The position numbers and the translations under genes were made by a program. The notes beneath the pieces were generated by a model. The model made no database searches. It was not told the DNA's origin and saw nothing but the letters and a program-made list of their open reading frames with translations. Shown here piece after piece: positions 7,212-15,630 of a stretch of DNA of 64,000 nt. The first letter of the stretch is position 1. Every line of letters begins with the position of its first letter. The DNA lies in contig CAZAOZ010000001.1 in assembly GCA_964486865.1 (NCBI GenBank), forward strand, positions 123,262-187,261. Reading direction: 5' to 3'. The stretch is from Ga0077527 sp964486865. GTDB lineage: Bacteria > Pseudomonadota > Gammaproteobacteria > Burkholderiales > SG8-41.

Positions 7212-8942
7212 ATGGCCACCCCCAAACGCGGCATGCGCCGCGGCCTGACCGCCTACGGCGACGAGGGTTTTTCGCTGTTCCTGCGCAAGGCTTTCATCAA
7301 GGCGATGGGTTACACCGACGAGGCGCTGGACCGGCCGATCATCGGCATCACCAATACCTTCAGCGGCTTCAACGCCTGCCACCGCAACGTGCCGGAGCTG
7401 ATCGAGGCGGTCAAGCGCGGCGTGATGCTGGCCGGCGGGTTGCCGGTGGAGTTTCCGGTAATCACGCTGCACGAATCGTTTGCTTATCCGACCAGCATGT
7501 ATTTGCGCAACCTGATGGCGATCGACACCGAGGAGATGCTGCGCGGGCAGCCGGTGGATGCCGTGGTGCTGATCGGCGGCTGCGACAAGACCGTGCCGGC
7601 GCTGCTGATGGGCGCGGCGAGCGCCAACGTGCCCTCGATCATGCTGGTCACCGGACCGATGATCACCGGCGACCACAAGGGCGAGCGCCTCGGCGCCTGC
7701 ACCGACTGCCGCCGTTTCTGGGGGCGCTACCGCGCCGGCGACATCTCCGAGCAGGAGATCGGCGAAGTGAACAACAAGCTCGCGCCTTCCGCGGGCACCT
7801 GCATGGTGATGGGCACGGCGAGCACCATGGCGCTGTGCACCGAGGCGCTGGGCATGATGCTGCCCGGGGGTTCCTGCGTCCCGGCGGTGATGGCGGATCG
7901 TCTGCGCCAGGCCGAGGCCAGCGGTGCGCGCGCGGTGGCGCTGGCGAAGGAAAAACTCACGCCGGACAAGATCATGACGGTTGCCGCATTCGAGAACGCG
8001 CTGCGGGTGTTGTTCGCCGTCGGCGGCTCGACCAATGCCATCGTGCATCTGACGGCGATGGCGGGGCGGCTGGGCATCAAGCTCGATCTCGACGCGTTCG
8101 ACAACATGGGCCGCGAGACGCCGGTGCTGGTCGATCTGAAGCCCACCGGGCAGGGTTACATGGAGGATCTCTACAAGGCCGGCGGCCTGGCGGTGATCCT
8201 GCGCGAACTGAAACATCAGCTGAATCTGAAGGCGCTGACGGTGACCGGCAAAACGCTGGGCGAGGATCTCGCCGCGGCGCCGCCGGCGTGGGACCAGAAA
8301 GTGGTGCGCCGGTTCAAGGATCCGGTGTTCGCCGGCGGCAGCATCGCCGTGCTGCGCGGCAATCTGGCGCCCGGCGGCGCCATCATCAAGCAGGCGGCGA
8401 TGGACCAGAAGCTCACCCGGCACGAAGGCCGCGCGGTGGTGTTCGAATCGCTGCCGGACATGGCCGAACGCATCGATGACCCGAAACTCGACGTCAACGC
8501 GAACGACATCCTGGTACTGAAGAACGCCGGGCCGAAAGGTGCGCCGGGCATGCCCGAAGCGGGCTATCTGCCGATCCCGAAAAAACTCGCGGCCAAAGGC
8601 GTCAAGGACATGGTGCGGATTTCGGATGCGCGCATGAGCGGCACCGCGTTCGGCGCCATCGTGCTGCATGTGACGCCGGAGTCCGCGCTCGGCGGCACGC
8701 TGGCGCTGGTGCAGAACGGCGACCGCATCCGGCTGGATGTGCCGGCGCGCAAACTCGAACTGCTGGTCAGCGATGCCGAACTCGCCGCGCGGCGCAAGCG
8801 CTGGAAACTGCCCAAGCCGCGCCAGGATGACCATCGCGGCTACCGCAAGCTGTTCATGGAGCAGATCACGCAGGCCGATGAGGGTTGCGACTTTGCATTT
8901 TTGAAACCGGAAATCACTACCCAGGTACCCCGCAAGCAATGA
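7212..8942 (+). CDS. IlvD/Edd family dehydratase (dihydroxy-acid or sugar-acid dehydratase)
   Basis: A 576-residue Fe-S dehydratase of the IlvD/Edd family, which removes water from 2,3-dihydroxy acids or aldonic acids. Cluster-binding cysteines are visible as C56 (NACHRN), C124 (GGCDKT) and C197 (GTCMVMG). SGGTNA-like SVGGSTNAIVHL and the C-terminal RISDARMSGTAFG are also present. The DCRRFWGRYRAG segment and the length of about 575 residues resemble the sugar-acid (arabonate/xylonate-type) branch more than housekeeping IlvD, which argues for a catabolic role; the substrate is not certain. It overlaps the SET gene downstream by four bases (ATGA), indicating translational coupling. Confidence 0.88.
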   Translation: MATPKRGMRRGLTAYGDEGFSLFLRKAFIKAMGYTDEALDRPIIGITNTFSGFNACHRNVPELIEAVKRGVMLAGGLPVEFPVITLHESFAYPTSMYLRNLMAIDTEEMLRGQPVDAVVLIGGCDKTVPALLMGAASANVPSIMLVTGPMITGDHKGERLGACTDCRRFWGRYRAGDISEQEIGEVNNKLAPSAGTCMVMGTASTMALCTEALGMMLPGGSCVPAVMADRLRQAEASGARAVALAKEKLTPDKIMTVAAFENALRVLFAVGGSTNAIVHLTAMAGRLGIKLDLDAFDNMGRETPVLVDLKPTGQGYMEDLYKAGGLAVILRELKHQLNLKALTVTGKTLGEDLAAAPPAWDQKVVRRFKDPVFAGGSIAVLRGNLAPGGAIIKQAAMDQKLTRHEGRAVVFESLPDMAERIDDPKLDVNANDILVLKNAGPKGAPGMPEAGYLPIPKKLAAKGVKDMVRISDARMSGTAFGAIVLHVTPESALGGTLALVQNGDRIRLDVPARKLELLVSDAELAARRKRWKLPKPRQDDHRGYRKLFMEQITQADEGCDFAFLKPEITTQVPRKQ

Positions 8943-9484
8943 AACAGCAAAAGCAGTCCCGCAGCACTACCCGCCAAAGCGATAAAAAAACGTTAAAAAA
9001 CAACAAGTTAAATAAAAAGCCCGGCGCAGCAGGGAAACCGCGGTCCAGCGTGGCGGTGCGCCATTCGCCCATCCACGGTCGCGGCGTATTTGCAGTAAAG
9101 ACCATTGCCAAAGGCGCGCGCATCCTCGAGTACACCGGCGAGCGCATGTCGCACGCCGAGGCTGACCGCCGCTACGGCGAATTGCACGAGGGCTCCTCGC
9201 ACACCATGCTGTTCACGGTGAACGACAAGGTGGTCATCGATGCGACGAAACGCGGCGGCCCCGCGCGCTGGATCAATCACTCCTGCGCGCCGAACTGCGA
9301 GTCCAGCGAGGAAGACGGGCGCATGTTCATCGATGCCCTTCGCGCGATCAAACGCGGCGAGGAGCTGTCGTACGACTACAACCTGGTGCTGGAGGAGCGC
9401 CACACGCCGAAACTCAAGCGTGAACATGCCTGTTGCTGCGGGGCGCGCCGGTGCCGCGGCACGCTGCTCGGCAGCAAGCGCTGA
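8939..9484 (+). CDS. SET domain-containing protein with post-SET cysteine motif
   Basis: A 181-residue protein starting at the ATG that overlaps the dehydratase stop codon. The first 35 residues are basic and low in complexity. The SET domain follows: HGRGVFAVKTIAKGARILEYTGE, then RWINHSCAPNC (the NHSC motif that binds SAM and shapes the active site) and GEELSYDY. It ends with a cysteine cluster (CCCGARRCRG) like a post-SET zinc site. SET proteins methylate lysines; bacterial targets are mostly unknown. The lysine/asparagine-rich leader encodes one copy of the AT-rich motif seen elsewhere in this window (8995-9010). Confidence 0.9.
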   Translation: MKQQKQSRSTTRQSDKKTLKNNKLNKKPGAAGKPRSSVAVRHSPIHGRGVFAVKTIAKGARILEYTGERMSHAEADRRYGELHEGSSHTMLFTVNDKVVIDATKRGGPARWINHSCAPNCESSEEDGRMFIDALRAIKRGEELSYDYNLVLEERHTPKLKREHACCCGARRCRGTLLGSKR

Positions 9485-9497
9485 TCCCGGCGGCTGA

Positions 9498-10859
9498 TCA
9501 GCCGTGGGGACTTACTTCGGGGCGCCCCCCAAGGGGACTTCCTGCGGGGCGCAGCGCACGCACCCGGGGTGATGCGAATATCGTGCCGTGCTTGACGTGC
9601 GCCTCATGGTTGGCGACGACGTTGTCGAGGTCGTAGAGATAATTCACCATGAAGCCGGCGCCGTTGCGCAGGCCTTTGTCGGAAACATCGCCCAGCCAGC
9701 GCACGTATTCGATGTCGGCGCCGTTGCCGAGGTGAAAGCGGGCAACCGGGTCGGCGGGGCGTCCCGCACCGTTCTTGGCTTCCAGCAGATATTCGGCGAC
9801 ATAACCCTGCAGTTCCGGGCGCAGGCGTTCGGCCAGTGCGGTATCGGCATGCCAGTCCGGCTGCGCGAGGTGCTGCAGCAGCTCCGGTGCCGCGGGATGC
9901 GTGCGTTTCAGCCATGACACAAATCCCGGCACCGGCGACAGCGTGACAAAGGTATGCAGCCGGGGCAGGTCGCGCCGCAGTTCGTCGGCAACCTGCTTGA
10001 TCAGGAAGTTGCCGAAAGACACACCTTTGAGTCCCGGCTGGCAGTTGGAAATCGAATAAAAAACCGCGGTCCGTGCCGACTTTGGATTGATCGGCGTGCG
10101 CCCGTCGGCCAGCAGCGGGGCAATGGCTTCGGGAATGTCGTGCGTCAGCGCGACTTCGACAAAGATCAGCGGCTCGTCGGCAAGCGTGGGATGGAAGAAG
10201 GCAAAACATTTGCGATCCGGCGGATCGAGCCGGCGGCGCAGGTCGCTCCATCCGGATATTTCATGCACCGCTTCGTAGCGGATGATTTTTTCCAGCACCA
10301 CCGCCGGCGTGTGCCAGTCGATCGGGCGCAACTGCAGAAAACCGCGATTGAACCAGGAATGGAACAGGTGATCGAAATCGGCATCGACTTCGGCGAGTTC
10401 CGGGTGTTCGGGCAGCCAGCGCAGCACGTCTTCGCGCATGCGCAGCAGGCTGGCGGTGCCGCTGGGCGCGAAATTGAGCCGGCGCAGCAGTTCCTGGCGG
10501 CGCGACTCGGTGGCCTGGTGCAGTTGCTGCGCGGACACGGGGCCCGGGTGCGCGAAATAGGCGCGGATGGCCGCATCGACGCGCGCGGCATCCGTCGAAA
10601 AACCCGCGGCAAGCAGGCGCAGGAAATCGAGCTTGCCTTCGGGCGTCAACTCCGCATAGCGGTCGAGGATGCGGCGGGCGATGGAGACGCCCGACGCTTC
10701 ACCGAGTTCCGAATAAAGGGTTTCGGCGGCGCGCATCAGCCATTGCTGCAGGCGCCGCTCGCGCAGCGTGCGGCCGCGCGTGGTAATGCCATTCCAGAGG
10801 CGGGCGAAAAGTCCGCCCACCCCGGACTGTCTGACCGGATCAGTTCTCGACTTTTGCAC
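9498..10859 (-). CDS. Malonyl-CoA decarboxylase
   Basis: A 453-residue protein of the MCD family, which converts malonyl-CoA to acetyl-CoA and CO2. The alpha-helical N-terminal half includes RRILDRYAELTPEGKLDFL. The catalytic GNAT-like half includes RRLDPPDRKCFAFFHPTLADEPL, YSISNCQPGLKGVSFGNFLIKQV and TLSPVPGF. The serine and histidine assigned to catalysis in this family are compatible with the S/H-containing stretches, but I did not map them exactly. The start is a GTG at 10859 lying inside the upstream Bug gene (20-base overlap) with AAGG upstream. That overlap ties it to a carboxylate receptor, suggesting malonate use. Confidence 0.93.
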   Translation of the reverse strand: MQKSRTDPVRQSGVGGLFARLWNGITTRGRTLRERRLQQWLMRAAETLYSELGEASGVSIARRILDRYAELTPEGKLDFLRLLAAGFSTDAARVDAAIRAYFAHPGPVSAQQLHQATESRRQELLRRLNFAPSGTASLLRMREDVLRWLPEHPELAEVDADFDHLFHSWFNRGFLQLRPIDWHTPAVVLEKIIRYEAVHEISGWSDLRRRLDPPDRKCFAFFHPTLADEPLIFVEVALTHDIPEAIAPLLADGRTPINPKSARTAVFYSISNCQPGLKGVSFGNFLIKQVADELRRDLPRLHTFVTLSPVPGFVSWLKRTHPAAPELLQHLAQPDWHADTALAERLRPELQGYVAEYLLEAKNGAGRPADPVARFHLGNGADIEYVRWLGDVSDKGLRNGAGFMVNYLYDLDNVVANHEAHVKHGTIFASPRVRALRPAGSPLGGRPEVSPHG

Positions 10860-11826
10860 CTGATGCCTTGACCACCTTGCCCCATGCCGCGATTTCGGCC
10901 TTGACGAACTTGTCGAATTCAGCCGGGCTCTGGCCGCCGGCGGTGGCGCCGAAGGTCGCCCACAGCGCCTTGATGTCGGGCAGGTTCAGCGCTTTCACGT
11001 TCGCGGCGTGCATGCGATCGATGATGGGTTTCGGCGTGCCCTTGATCCCCCATAACGCATACCAGGTGGTGACGTCGATGCCCGGAATGCCGGACTCCTG
11101 CAGCGTGAGTACTTCAGGGAACAGTTCCGAGCGCTTGGCGGTGGTCACCGCGATGGCGCGCAGGCGTTTTGCCTTGATGTTGGGGGCGGCGGTGGCCATG
11201 CCGTCGAACGCCATTTCGACTTCGCCGGAAATCAGCGCCGGAGTCAGCGGGCCTGCGCCTTTGTACGGTACATGCACGAGCTTGGTGCCGGTGGCGAGCT
11301 TGAACAATTCCCCCGTCATGTGATGCGTCGTGCCGTAGCCGGCGGAGCCGAAATTAATCTTGCCCGGATTTTTTTTGTCGAGAGCGATCAGTTCCTTGAT
11401 GCTGGTCACCGGGAGCGACGGATGCACGACTACCGCGCTCGGTACGGAGGCTGCGAGCGTGACCGGAATGAAGTCGTTGATCAGGTTGTAGGTGAGTTTG
11501 GTGTACAGCGTTTCGGCAATGGTGTGATGCACGGCGCCCATGAACCAGGTGTAGCCGTTGCCCTGCGCACGTGCCGCCACGCTGGCGCCCAGCGTGCCGC
11601 CGGCGCCACCGAGGTTTTCGATCAGCACCTGCTGTCCGAAATCCATGTTGAGTTTCGCGGCCAGCGGTCGCGCAAAAGCGTCGGTGCCGCCGCCGGCGGG
11701 AAACGGGTTGATGATGCGTATGGCCCGGTTCGGCCAGACTTCCTGCGCTGCGGCAACTCCAGGCAGCGCGGCGATGCTGATCGCTGCGATACCCAGTGCC
11801 AGCAATTTCCGGTGTTTATTCAACAT
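10840..11826 (-). CDS. Bug family (TctC) substrate-binding protein
   Basis: A 328-residue Bug receptor with a signal peptide (MLNKHRKLLALGIAAISIAALPGVAAAQE). Family motifs present are WPNRAIRIINPFPAGGGTDAFAR, ENLGGAGG, GYGTTHHMTGELF and HVPYKGAGPLTPALISGEV. It is the first gene of a two-gene operon; its 3' end overlaps the malonyl-CoA decarboxylase start. By association the ligand may be malonate or a related dicarboxylate, but that is inference. An AGGAGAA lies just upstream of the ATG. Confidence 0.93.
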   Translation of the reverse strand: MLNKHRKLLALGIAAISIAALPGVAAAQEVWPNRAIRIINPFPAGGGTDAFARPLAAKLNMDFGQQVLIENLGGAGGTLGASVAARAQGNGYTWFMGAVHHTIAETLYTKLTYNLINDFIPVTLAASVPSAVVVHPSLPVTSIKELIALDKKNPGKINFGSAGYGTTHHMTGELFKLATGTKLVHVPYKGAGPLTPALISGEVEMAFDGMATAAPNIKAKRLRAIAVTTAKRSELFPEVLTLQESGIPGIDVTTWYALWGIKGTPKPIIDRMHAANVKALNLPDIKALWATFGATAGGQSPAEFDKFVKAEIAAWGKVVKASGAKVEN

Positions 11827-11921
11827 GTTCTCCTCCGATTGATTTTGGAATGTGGTGTGTCATTTTATGAAACTTGGCGGCGCTTGTATATGTGCGGGCG
11901 CCCGGCGGCAGCGCGGGGATT

Positions 11922-12338
11922 TCAGTTGGCGGGAGCGCCGGGTTCAGGGCGGTTGCGCATCCAGTCGGCGGTGCCGAAAAACGCTTTCAGCAGTGCTGCC
12001 CGCAGCACCGGTTCGATGCCGGTGTCTTCCATGGCCTGCAGCATGCAGGCCAGCCAGGCGTCGCGCTCGGCGATGCCGATGGCGAAGGGCAGGTGGCGTG
12101 CCCGCAGCATCGGATGTCCATATTTTTCGACGTAGAGCGGCGGGCCGCCCAGCCAGCCCGACAGGAAGAGATGGAGCTTTTCGCGCGAGCCGGCGAGATC
12201 CGCCGCATGCAGTTTGCGGATGACGTAGTACTCCGGCACGGCATCCATCAGGTCGTAGAAGGTATCGACCAGGCGGCGCACGCCGGCGTCGCCGCCGAGC
12301 GCGCTGTAGGGTGTGTCGGGATCCTGCGGTGTACTCAT
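11922..12338 (-). CDS. Group 2 truncated haemoglobin
   Basis: A 138-residue globin of the 2/2 fold. The YSALGGDAGVRRLVDTFYD start, the GGPPLYVEKYGHPMLRARHLPF segment with the proximal (F8) histidine, and a tryptophan at the G8 position (ERDAWLACM) mark group II trHb (GlbO/YjbI-like). Such proteins bind O2 or NO and often act in oxidative or nitrosative stress. It lies 24 bases upstream of an EamA transporter-gene stop on the same strand, so it could be the second gene after that transporter. Confidence 0.9.
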   Translation of the reverse strand: MSTPQDPDTPYSALGGDAGVRRLVDTFYDLMDAVPEYYVIRKLHAADLAGSREKLHLFLSGWLGGPPLYVEKYGHPMLRARHLPFAIGIAERDAWLACMLQAMEDTGIEPVLRAALLKAFFGTADWMRNRPEPGAPAN

Positions 12339-12361
12339 GCGGCTGTCCTGAGGCCGGGGTT

Positions 12362-13237
12362 TCAGCGGGTACTGCTGCCGTGGTGCACCAGCGCCACGCC
12401 GGCGACCGCAATGGCCATGCCGGCAAGCGCTGTGGCGCTGAGCGTCTCGTCAAACATCAGCCACGCCATCACCGCAGTGACCGCAGGGGTCAGGTAGAAC
12501 AGGCTGGTGACGCTGGTCGCCGCGCCGCGTTTGATCAGGCGGAACAGCAGGCTCGTAGTGCCTGCCGACAGTACCAGCACCAGCCAGGCCAGTGCAATCA
12601 TGAATTCGGCGGTCCACGTCACCACCATTGTTTCTGCAGCCGCTGCGATCGGCAGCGTCAGCGCCAGTGCGGCAGCAAACTGGATCACCAGGCCGCTACG
12701 CGCATCGAATGAAGGGCAGTAGCGTTTCTGGTAGAGCATGCCGCAAGTGATGCTTGCCAGTGCGATCAGCGCCAGCAGCAGGCTCGCCGTGCTCATGCCC
12801 AGCAGCGAAATGTTTTGCCAGACCACCAGCGCGACACCGGCAAAGCCCAGCGTGAGGCCCAGCCATTGCCGCCGCACCACCGTTTCGCCGAGCACCTGTC
12901 CGGCCGCCGCGGCGGTCAACAGCGGTTGCAGGCCGACGATCAGCGCCGCAACACCAGGCGACATGCCGGCGTGGATGGCGCTGAAAACGCCGCCGAGATA
13001 GCCGCCCTGAATCAACAGGCCGGAGATGGCGATATGTCGTGCTTCCTGCGCGGTTTTCGGCCAGCGGGCGCCCGCGAGCAGCGCCAGGGGCAGCATGACC
13101 GCAATCACGGCGGCATAGCGCAGCGAGAGGAAGGTCAGCGGCTCGGCGTGCGGCAGTCCGAGGCGGGCGCCGATGAAGCCGGTGCTCCACAGCAACACGA
13201 ACACCGCCGGCAGCAGCATCGTGGCCGGGGGCAGCAT
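12362..13237 (-). CDS. EamA/DMT superfamily transporter
   Basis: A 291-residue polytopic membrane protein with about ten hydrophobic helices arranged as two EamA repeats, each of five. LLWSTGFIGARLGLP is in the first and SITCGMLYQKRYCP at the start of the second. Members export metabolites or amino acids; the substrate is not predictable. It is followed on the same strand by the truncated haemoglobin gene and preceded closely by typA (10 bases), so the three may share a transcript. Confidence 0.88.
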   Translation of the reverse strand: MLPPATMLLPAVFVLLWSTGFIGARLGLPHAEPLTFLSLRYAAVIAVMLPLALLAGARWPKTAQEARHIAISGLLIQGGYLGGVFSAIHAGMSPGVAALIVGLQPLLTAAAAGQVLGETVVRRQWLGLTLGFAGVALVVWQNISLLGMSTASLLLALIALASITCGMLYQKRYCPSFDARSGLVIQFAAALALTLPIAAAAETMVVTWTAEFMIALAWLVLVLSAGTTSLLFRLIKRGAATSVTSLFYLTPAVTAVMAWLMFDETLSATALAGMAIAVAGVALVHHGSSTR

Positions 13238-13247
13238 GGCGCCGTGC

Positions 13248-15086
13248 TCAGGCTGCGACTTGATCGCCGCGGCTCGCCTTCTTGCGCTCGTGTTCCTTCA
13301 GGTGGCGCTTGCGGATGCGGATGGACTTCGGTGTGATCTCGACCAGTTCATCGTCGGCGATGAACTCGATGGCGGATTCCAGCGTGACCTGGATCGGCGG
13401 CACCAGGCGCACGGCTTCGTCGGTGCCGGAGGCGCGCACGTTGGTCAACTGCTTGCCCTTGATCGGGTTGACCACCAGATCATTGTCGCGGCTGTGGATG
13501 CCGATGACGATGCCTTCGTACAGCGGGTCGCCGGGGCTGACGAACATGCGTCCGCGCTCCTGCAGTTTCCACAGCGCGTAGGCCACCGCAGTGCCGTCCT
13601 CGGCGGAAATCAGCACGCCGTTGCGGCGTTCTTCCATGTCGGGTTTCATCGGGCCGTAGTCGTCGAAGACATGGCTCATGACGCCCGTGCCGCGGGTCAT
13701 GGTCATGAAATCGGACTGGAAGCCGATCATGCCGCGCGCCGGAATGCGGTAATCGAGGCGCACCCGGCCCTTGCCGTCGGACTGCATGTCCTGCAGGTCG
13801 CCGCGGCGCGCACCCAGCGCTTCCATCACCGCGCCCTGGTTGGTTTCATCGACATCGACTGTCAGCATTTCGTACGGCTCCTGCTTCTCGCCGTTGACTT
13901 CACGGAGCACCACGCGGGGGCGCGATACGGCGAGTTCGTAGCCTTCGCGGCGCATGTTCTCCAGCAGGATGGTCAGGTGCAGTTCGCCGCGGCCCGACAC
14001 CTCGAACACGTCGGCGTCGGCGGTTTCGCTGACCTTGAGCGCCACGTTGCTCATGACTTCGCGCTGCAGGCGTTCGCGCAACTGGCGGCTGGTGACGAAT
14101 TTGCCTTCGCGGCCCGCCAGCGGCGAGGTATTGACCTGGAAATTCATGGTCAGCGTCGGTTCATCGACCTTCAGCATCGGCAGCGCTTCCGGCTGCGCCG
14201 GGTCGGTCAGCGTGATGCCGATGCCGACTTCATCGATGCCGTTGACCAGCACGATGTCGCCGGCCTGGGCTTCAGTGATTTGCACGCGCTCCAGGCCGCG
14301 GAAACCCAGCACCTGATTGACTTTGGCCATGACCGGGACCGAATCCGGCCCTTTCATCACGGCGACCTGCTGGCCGGGGCGGATGCGGCCGCGGTTGACG
14401 CGGCCGATGCCGATTTTGCCGACGTAGCTGGAGTAATCGAGCGAGCAGATCTGCAGCTGCAGCGGGCCGTTCGGATCATCGGCGCGCATGGGTACATATT
14501 CAAGGATCGCGGCGAACAGCGGTTCCAGCGTGCCTTCGCGGGCTTCCGGGTCGGTGCTGGCGTAACCGTTCAGCGCCGAGGCATAGACCACGGGAAAATC
14601 GAGCTGTTCTTCGGTGGCGCCGAGTTTGTCGAACAGGTCGAAAGTCTGGTTGACCACCCAGTCGGCGCGCGCGCCGGGACGATCAACCTTGTTGACCACG
14701 ACGATGGGTTTCAAGCCCAGGGCCAGCGCCTTGCGGGTCACGAAGCGCGTCTGCGGCATCGGGCCTTCGACGGCATCGACCAGCAGCAGCACGCCATCGA
14801 CCATCGACAGCACGCGCTCGACTTCGCCGCCGAAATCGGCATGACCCGGCGTATCGACGATATTGATATGCGTACCGCGCCAGGATACCGCGCAGTTCTT
14901 GGCGAGGATGGTGATGCCGCGTTCACGCTCGATGTCGTTCGAGTCCATCACGCGCTCGGCGATCTGCTCGTGGGCAGCGAAAGTGCCGGACTGCCGCAGC
15001 AGTTTATCGACGAGTGTGGTCTTGCCGTGATCGACGTGGGCGATGATGGCGATGTTGCGTAACGGGCGTTGCTCGGGTGCGGACAC
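13248..15086 (-). CDS. typA: Translational GTPase TypA/BipA
   Basis: A 612-residue ribosome-associated GTPase of the EF-G family. G1 is AHVDHGKTTL, the switch regions contain ERERGITI and DTPGHADFGGEV, and NKVDRPGAR is the G4 motif. The C-terminal BipA-specific part includes GRGELHLTILLENMRREGYE and a basic tail (SIRIRKRHLKEHERKK). Its role is in 50S assembly and stress or low-temperature growth. Length is typical for BipA. Confidence 0.97.
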   Translation of the reverse strand: MSAPEQRPLRNIAIIAHVDHGKTTLVDKLLRQSGTFAAHEQIAERVMDSNDIERERGITILAKNCAVSWRGTHINIVDTPGHADFGGEVERVLSMVDGVLLLVDAVEGPMPQTRFVTRKALALGLKPIVVVNKVDRPGARADWVVNQTFDLFDKLGATEEQLDFPVVYASALNGYASTDPEAREGTLEPLFAAILEYVPMRADDPNGPLQLQICSLDYSSYVGKIGIGRVNRGRIRPGQQVAVMKGPDSVPVMAKVNQVLGFRGLERVQITEAQAGDIVLVNGIDEVGIGITLTDPAQPEALPMLKVDEPTLTMNFQVNTSPLAGREGKFVTSRQLRERLQREVMSNVALKVSETADADVFEVSGRGELHLTILLENMRREGYELAVSRPRVVLREVNGEKQEPYEMLTVDVDETNQGAVMEALGARRGDLQDMQSDGKGRVRLDYRIPARGMIGFQSDFMTMTRGTGVMSHVFDDYGPMKPDMEERRNGVLISAEDGTAVAYALWKLQERGRMFVSPGDPLYEGIVIGIHSRDNDLVVNPIKGKQLTNVRASGTDEAVRLVPPIQVTLESAIEFIADDELVEITPKSIRIRKRHLKEHERKKASRGDQVAA

Positions 15087-15630
15087 GGGGGGTGCCTCGG
15101 AAAAAAGGGGCGGATTGTAGCACGCGTGGCGAGCTATTGCCTTGAATTACCGGACTTTTTCTACGCCTGCCGCCACTGTGGCGAATGGCAATTCAAACGC
15201 GGTTCCGGTAAAAAGGTTCGCTATTTCCGGGACTTACCGGTATAGTGCGCGCACCTTGAAGCGGCAGTATGTGTGGTGTTAAGCAAATACGCGCTTCAGA
15301 TGCATCTGTCTCTGACCCCTTCGATTTCAGCTCCCTTCCCTGAATAGCTGCTTCCGCCACGGTTAGCGACGATACCCGTGCGCCGGTGGCCGATGTCGCG
15401 GTTTTTTTACGCGGCTCGCCTTGCAGCGATGGCATTTCCTGCGCGTTTTTATTGCTTAAAAGCTGTTGGCCACAGAGGCCACAGAGTTCACAGAGGAAGA
15501 ACGCGGCGACGGCTTGGCCGCGCTGGCGATCCCTTCTGTTCTGCTGTGGCTTGTGTATTTCTCTGTGAACTCTGTGACCTCTGTGGCTACGCTTTTCTGC
15601 ATTTGTTGTGTTTTTGAAAGTTGATCAATC
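15087..15630. other. 544-base gap with no credible gene
   Basis: This lies between the divergent typA and helicase genes. Open frames here are short and have no recognisable family; one of them simply translates the inverted repeat at 15470-15592. A GTCTCTGACCCC string near 15307 resembles the conserved phrase often found beside REP-type repetitive elements. No tRNA-like fold was seen. Both gene promoters should be in this gap, but I could not place them confidently. Confidence 0.6.
15470..15592. repeat. Inverted-repeat element of the CCACAGAG/CTCTGTGG type
   Basis: The left arm (about 15470-15497) reads as short CACAGAG units (GCCACAGAGTTCACAGAGG). The right arm (about 15560-15592) is its approximate reverse complement (CTCTGTGAACTCTGTGACC). 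About 60 bases of GC-rich sequence lie between them. The same arms occur at 20663-20886, so this is a dispersed intergenic palindromic element. It ends 38 bases before the helicase ATG. Confidence 0.8.

Noticed and set aside
13173..15062. 629-codon open frame on the plus strand opposite typA
   Set aside because: Shadow of typA; no domain and no ribosome-binding site.
15193..15435. 80-codon open frame on the minus strand in the typA-helicase gap
   Set aside because: No family, no ribosome-binding site, and it runs through low-information repeat-associated sequence.
15378..15617. 79-codon open frame on the plus strand before the helicase
   Set aside because: It translates the CACAGAG inverted repeat (HRGHRVHRG and LCELCDLCG) and is not a gene.
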